A stretch of DNA of 52,418 bases from NCBI GenBank assembly GCA_900549705.1, contig URPI01000001.1, forward strand, positions 1 to 52,418, written 5' to 3'. Position numbers and translations under genes: made by a program. The notes beneath the pieces are model-generated. The model searched no databases. It saw only the letters and a list, made by a program, of their open reading frames with translations, and was not told the DNA's origin. This document shows, piece by piece, positions 48,798-52,418 of the stretch. Position 1 is the stretch's first letter. The number at the start of each line of letters is the position of its first letter. Origin of the DNA: an uncultured Eubacteriales bacterium (GTDB lineage: Bacteria > Bacillota > Clostridia > Oscillospirales > Oscillospiraceae).

Positions 48798-49518
48798 ACT
48801 GACAATCGTGGGCATTGGCCCCGGAAATTATGACAATATGACCATCGCTGCCGACCGCGCCCTGCGGGAGAGCCAGCTGATTGTGGGCTACACCGTGTAT
48901 GTGGATTTGGTGCAGGAGCGCTATCCCGGCAAGGAGCTGCTCTCCACCCCCATGACCCGGGAGGCCGAGCGCTGCACCCTGGCGCTGGAAGAAGCGGAGA
49001 ACAAAAATGTGGCGCTGGTCTGCTCCGGCGACAGCGGCATCTATGGCATGGCTGCCCTGGTGTATGAGCTGCGGGGCAACCGCACCACGCCGGAAATCTC
49101 CGTGGTGCCCGGTTTGACTGCCGCTTGCAGCGGCGGGGCGCTGCTGGGCGCACCGCTGACCCATGACTTCGCCGTGATTAGCCTCAGCGACCGGCTGACC
49201 CCCTGGGAGAAGATTGAAAGAAGACTGGAATGCGCCGCCCTGGGGGACTTGTCCATTGTGCTGTATAACCCTCGCAGCAAGGGCAGACCCGACAATCTGC
49301 GCATGGCCTGCGACATTCTGCTGAAGCATCTGCCTGCCAGCCGCCTGTGCGGCGTGGCGCATAACATCGGACGGGAGGGAGAAGGCTGCGAAATTCTCAG
49401 CCTGGAAGACCTGCGTACTGCCGATGTGGATATGTTCAGCACCGTCTTCATCGGCAACGCCCAGACCAAGGTGATTGGCGGCAAGCTGGTCACCCCCCGA
49501 GGATACCGGGATGTGTAA
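48790..49518 (+). CDS. cbiH: Precorrin-3B / cobalt-precorrin-3 C17-methyltransferase (CbiH/CobJ)
   Basis: CbiH methylates C17 and contracts the ring of cobalt-precorrin-3. The 242-residue product shows KLTIVGIGPGNYDNMTIAADRAL, VGYTVYVDL, the SAM site CSGDSGIYGMAA and VVPGLTAACSGGALLGAPLTHDFAVISLSD. TTG at 48790 is taken as start because GGGAGG lies six bases upstream and it gives the expected N-terminus; the gene then overlaps cbiG by 8 nt. The open frame from 48757 lies in cbiG. Confidence 0.94.
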   Translation: MGKLTIVGIGPGNYDNMTIAADRALRESQLIVGYTVYVDLVQERYPGKELLSTPMTREAERCTLALEEAENKNVALVCSGDSGIYGMAALVYELRGNRTTPEISVVPGLTAACSGGALLGAPLTHDFAVISLSDRLTPWEKIERRLECAALGDLSIVLYNPRSKGRPDNLRMACDILLKHLPASRLCGVAHNIGREGEGCEILSLEDLRTADVDMFSTVFIGNAQTKVIGGKLVTPRGYRDV

Positions 49519-51475
49519 GCTGTGTGTGTTTGCCGGAACCACCGAGGGGCGGGAGCTGGTGGAATTTCTGGCGGGGCAGAACGCTCAGGTCTATGCCTGT
49601 GTGGCAACGGAATACGGTCAGACCCTGCTGCCCCCCTTCCCCAATGTAAAGGTGTCCACTGCCCGGCTGACCCAGCCGGAAATGGAATCGTTGTTTCAAA
49701 AAGAGCAATTCCAACTGGTGATTGATGCCACCCACCCCTATGCCGCCGCCGTCACCGAGAACATTGTGGCGGCCTGTGCTGCCACCGGCACGGAATATCA
49801 CCGGCTGCTGCGGGCGGACGTGGACAGCGCCGGGGAAGCGGTTTATGTGGAGCATATCCCCCAGGCACTGGACTATCTCGCTTCCACCACCGGAAATATC
49901 TTGCTGACCACCGGCAGCAAGGAGCTAAAGCAGTTTGCACCTCTGCCGGAATTTTCCCAGCGGGTCTATGCCCGGGTGCTGCCCATGGAGCAGTCCTTGC
50001 AGCTGTGCCGGGAGGCGGGCTTGCAGCCCAGCCATATCCTTGCCATGCAGGGACCTTTCTCAACGGAAATGAACGTTGCCATGCTGAAAACAGTGGGTGC
50101 CAGTATTCTGGTGACCAAATCCTCCGGCGTGGCGGGGGGCTTCCCAGAAAAGCTGGAAGCCGCCCGGGCGCTGGGGCTGACCGCTGTGATTATCGGTCGT
50201 CCGCCCCAGCAGGCGGGCATGGATTTGAACGAGACGGTGGGGATGCTGTGCCGGAAATTCGGCTTTGTTCCCAAGCCCCGGGTAGACATTGTGGGCATCG
50301 GGCCGGGGAGCCGCAGCTTGCAGACCCCCCAGGTGCAGCAGATTTTGCAGGAGGCACAGTGCCTCATCGGCGCAAAACGAATGCTGGAAGCGGTGCAGCA
50401 CCCCGGTGCATTGTGCTGCCCTGCCATTGCGCCTGCTGCCATTCGGGAATGTATGGAGCAGCATCCGGAACTGAGCCGGTTTGCGGTGGTCATGTCCGGG
50501 GATGTGGGCTTTTTCAGCGGCACCAAAAAGCTGCTGGAAGAACTGGACGGCTGGAACGTGGCGGTTCATCCCGGCATCAGCAGCCTGGTGTATCTGTGTG
50601 CGAAATTCGGAAAATCCTATGAGGATGTGGAAATGGTCACCCTCCACGGAAGGCAGAATCCCATTTTGCTGCCCCTCAGCCGGGGCAAGCGGGTGTTCGC
50701 CCTGGTGGGCGGGGACAATGGCATGGGAAAGCTCCTGCACCACTTGCAGGAAAACGGTCTGGGCAACACCATGGTTTATGCCGGTGAAAACCTGAGCTAT
50801 CCCCAGGAGCGGCTGTACCAGGGCACGGCGGAGAGCCTCCGAGACACGGTGTTTGACCCGCTGTGCGTGGCGCTGCTGGAACCGACCCAGGGCTTTTGCT
50901 ATACTCCGGGGCTGCCGGACGAAGCTTTCCGGCGCACCGAGTCCGTTCCCATGACCAAAAGCGAAATCCGGGCGGTGTGCCTGTCCAAGCTGGCGCTGCC
51001 GGAGGGGGCAGTGGTATGGGATGTGGGCGCCGGTACGGGCAGCGTGACCGTGGAAATGGCGCTGTCCGCCCCTCGTGGGCAGGTTTATGCCATTGAGCAG
51101 AAGCCGGCGGCGGTGGAAACATTGCGTGCCAATGTGGACTTGTTCCATGCGGACAATGTTACCGTGGTGCCGGGGACGGCACCGGAGGCCTGCTGTGAGC
51201 TTCCTGCCCCCACCCATGCCTTTTTGGGCGGTACCAGCGGCAATTTGCAGGAGATTGTGGATGTGATTCTCGCCAAAAATCCAGAGGCAAGAATTGTGGC
51301 AACCGCTGTCACCATGGAGTCCATTGCCGCCCTGACCGCCTGCGCCGCCCGGTTCCGGCGGGCAGAGATTGTCACCCTCAGTGTGGCAAAAGCCCGCCCG
51401 GTGGGACATTATCATTTGCTCACCGCCCAAAACCCGGTATATGTGTTCACCATGACCGGCGGAACAGCGCCCTGA
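49511..51475 (+). CDS. Fused CbiJ-CbiE-CbiT
   Basis: This 654-residue protein joins three corrin enzymes. Residues about 2-250 are precorrin-6A/cobalt-precorrin-6A reductase (CbiJ/CobK; CVFAGTTEGRELVEFLA, IDATHPYAA, LTTGSKELKQF, AMQGPFS). About 257-460 are the C5-methyltransferase CbiE (VDIVGIGPGSRSLQT, MSGDVGFFSGTKKL, HPGISSLVYLCAKFGKSYED). About 470-654 are CbiT, the C15-methyltransferase/decarboxylase (MTKSEIRAVCLSKLALPEG, VWDVGAGTGSVTVEMAL, AFLGGTSGNLQEIVD). CbiE-CbiT fusions are common (CobL); the added CbiJ domain channels reduction directly to methylation. The ATG at 49511 overlaps cbiH by 8 nt. Confidence 0.94.
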   Translation: MCKLCVFAGTTEGRELVEFLAGQNAQVYACVATEYGQTLLPPFPNVKVSTARLTQPEMESLFQKEQFQLVIDATHPYAAAVTENIVAACAATGTEYHRLLRADVDSAGEAVYVEHIPQALDYLASTTGNILLTTGSKELKQFAPLPEFSQRVYARVLPMEQSLQLCREAGLQPSHILAMQGPFSTEMNVAMLKTVGASILVTKSSGVAGGFPEKLEAARALGLTAVIIGRPPQQAGMDLNETVGMLCRKFGFVPKPRVDIVGIGPGSRSLQTPQVQQILQEAQCLIGAKRMLEAVQHPGALCCPAIAPAAIRECMEQHPELSRFAVVMSGDVGFFSGTKKLLEELDGWNVAVHPGISSLVYLCAKFGKSYEDVEMVTLHGRQNPILLPLSRGKRVFALVGGDNGMGKLLHHLQENGLGNTMVYAGENLSYPQERLYQGTAESLRDTVFDPLCVALLEPTQGFCYTPGLPDEAFRRTESVPMTKSEIRAVCLSKLALPEGAVVWDVGAGTGSVTVEMALSAPRGQVYAIEQKPAAVETLRANVDLFHADNVTVVPGTAPEACCELPAPTHAFLGGTSGNLQEIVDVILAKNPEARIVATAVTMESIAALTACAARFRRAEIVTLSVAKARPVGHYHLLTAQNPVYVFTMTGGTAP

Positions 51476-51513
51476 CCTGGTGCGCCCAATAAAAGAAACG
51501 GAGGCTGTCAGCC

Positions 51514-52311
51514 ATGCTCAAAAAAATCCTGTCCCTTTGTCTTGTGGTTTTCTTTCTGATTCCCGTCAGCGCAGAGACCTTCTCCTTTTCCGGCGGCTCC
51601 GGGCGGGTGTCCATTGTGTGCGACGGGGTGGAAAGCCGGGAGGATGGGGCTTATGCTGCCATTCGCTTTGTGTCCAACAACCACTCCAAAACCGACTATC
51701 GCTATGTCCGCATCGGAGAGGACAAGTATTATCCCGATGAAAACGGACAGTTCGTCATCCCGGTGGTGCTGGGGGAAAATATGGAGATTGTGGGCATGAC
51801 CGCCAAAATGTCCTCCCCCCACGAAATCACCTACACCATTTTCGTGCAGTTGGAGGACACCGACATTCCCGGTCTCACCTTTGTGAACGCCATCCAGGCA
51901 GACGCAAGCTATCTGACCCTCTCCCAGTATGCAAACGGCATCATTCTGGCTTCCATCGTACCCCCCGAGGGGTTTGAAGCAGCGCAATTCCGGTATCTGC
52001 TGACGGAGGATGCTTCCACCATCCCCGCCGGACTGGAAAAGGATTACGGTGTCATCCCCGTTCCGGCAGAGAGCACCGTCACCATTGCCGATTGTGAGGC
52101 GCTGGAAGCCCCCGACTATAAATCCATGATTCGCGGCAAGGTGACAGTGGTCATTCTGGATGCAGCGCTGCTGACCGAAGAAAACCGCTCCGCCTATGAA
52201 ACCCTCCGCGACCGCCTGAACACCCTGGGCATCCCACTGCTCCTCGACCGCTCCGCCCAGGAGGCAGACAGCAGCACTTGGGATGTGCTGTGGAATATCA
52301 TAAACCCGTAA
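51514..52311 (+). CDS. Secreted protein at the end of the cobalamin operon, possible compact metal/corrinoid-binding protein
   Basis: The 265-residue product has a signal peptide (MLKKILSLCLVVFFLIPVSA) with a likely cut after VSA. Residues about 22-115 form a beta-rich domain (FSFSGGSGRVSIVCDGV, AAIRFVSNN, YRYVRIGEDKYYP, FVIPVVLGENMEIVGMTAKMSSPHEITYTI), which I recall as the N-terminal module of some clostridial iron/corrinoid ABC binding proteins. The rest has short pieces of a TroA-like domain (FVNAIQADASYLTLSQYANGI; RNTLGIP-like LGIPLLLDRS) but is only about 150 residues, half of the usual size. GGAGG lies before the ATG, 38 bp after the CbiJET gene. Uptake or salvage of cobalamin, or of cobalt, is inferred from position. 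Confidence 0.72.
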   Translation: MLKKILSLCLVVFFLIPVSAETFSFSGGSGRVSIVCDGVESREDGAYAAIRFVSNNHSKTDYRYVRIGEDKYYPDENGQFVIPVVLGENMEIVGMTAKMSSPHEITYTIFVQLEDTDIPGLTFVNAIQADASYLTLSQYANGIILASIVPPEGFEAAQFRYLLTEDASTIPAGLEKDYGVIPVPAESTVTIADCEALEAPDYKSMIRGKVTVVILDAALLTEENRSAYETLRDRLNTLGIPLLLDRSAQEADSSTWDVLWNIINP

Positions 52312-52363
52312 CCGTTTTGCGCACACCACTGTAGTAGAGCGTACAGGCTAAAGGTTTGCACCG

Positions 52364-52418
52364 CTTGGCTTCCCCCGGGGGGAAGCTGTCAGACGGCACT
52401 TCGGAACCGGCTGACTGA
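52364..52418 (-). repeat. Type B hairpin element, cut by the window end
   Basis: GGCTTCCCCCGGGGGGAAGC, then GACGGCACTTCGGAACCGG and CTGACTGA match the start of the copy at 12872 almost base for base. The remainder lies outside the window. Confidence 0.72.

Noticed and set aside
1..52418. tRNA, rRNA and transposase genes
   Set aside because: I looked for cloverleaf patterns with GGTTCGAATCC-type T arms and for transposase or integrase motifs and saw none that I could support; GGTTCGA segments at 45077 and 46755 belong to repeats.

Overview
The window looks like the chromosome of an anaerobic, low-to-mid G+C Gram-positive of the class Clostridia, most likely an Oscillospirales/Ruminococcaceae-type gut bacterium. 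The reasons are strong AAGGAGG ribosome-binding sites, TTGACA/TATAAT promoters with 17-bp spacers, a two-gene transketolase, an Fe-S type PurF, a GH94 cellobiose phosphorylase, a THF riboswitch in front of a folate ECF transporter gene, anaerobic (cbi) cobalamin genes, and many short palindromic intergenic repeats. The taxonomic call is inference; no rRNA gene is present.

Layout, left to right. (1) 162-6012: a purF-carA-carB operon with overlapping genes, linking purine synthesis to carbamoyl phosphate. (2) 6152-8658: cellobiose phosphorylase on the minus strand behind a LacI-type operator. (3) 8740-12395: a Cys-rich unknown protein and a MacB/FtsX-type ABC exporter. (4) 12396-15480: a gene-poor stretch with repeats, one zinc alcohol dehydrogenase gene, a possible small RNA, and a hidden 35-residue membrane protein divergent from an XRE regulator. 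(5) 15794-25588: split transketolase, a MATE exporter, and gltBD with an attenuator-like leader. (6) 25596-31868: a small unknown protein, aspS, rsmF, murA and cysE. (7) 31917-37802: an A+T-richer module with two FtsX permeases, an ATPase, a lipoprotein and a divergent response regulator/kinase pair, resembling the Vex/Vnc arrangement. (8) 38029-39466: folT under a THF riboswitch. (9) 39591-43061: a tightly overlapping operon of response regulator, kinase, plsY and a glycolipid-synthase-like glycosyltransferase. (10) 43330-52311: a cobalamin operon (riboswitch, cbiA, cbiD, cbiF, cbiG, cbiH, fused cbiJ-E-T, secreted protein).

The most unusual content is a repeat system. 'Type A' units are palindromes of about 25-30 bp that share a GTAGGGG/CCCCTAC flank but have different, internally complementary stems. 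They occur as inverted pairs in which both ends carry the same stem class, so they look like the terminal inverted repeats of small non-autonomous elements, and at 46483-46836 two such units interlock. 'Type B' units are larger hairpin elements (up to about 150-250 bp). One type B copy lies in frame inside cbiG and adds about 52 residues; a type A end supplies the stop codon of cbiA. The cobalamin operon is therefore interrupted three times by these elements while its reading frames stay open.
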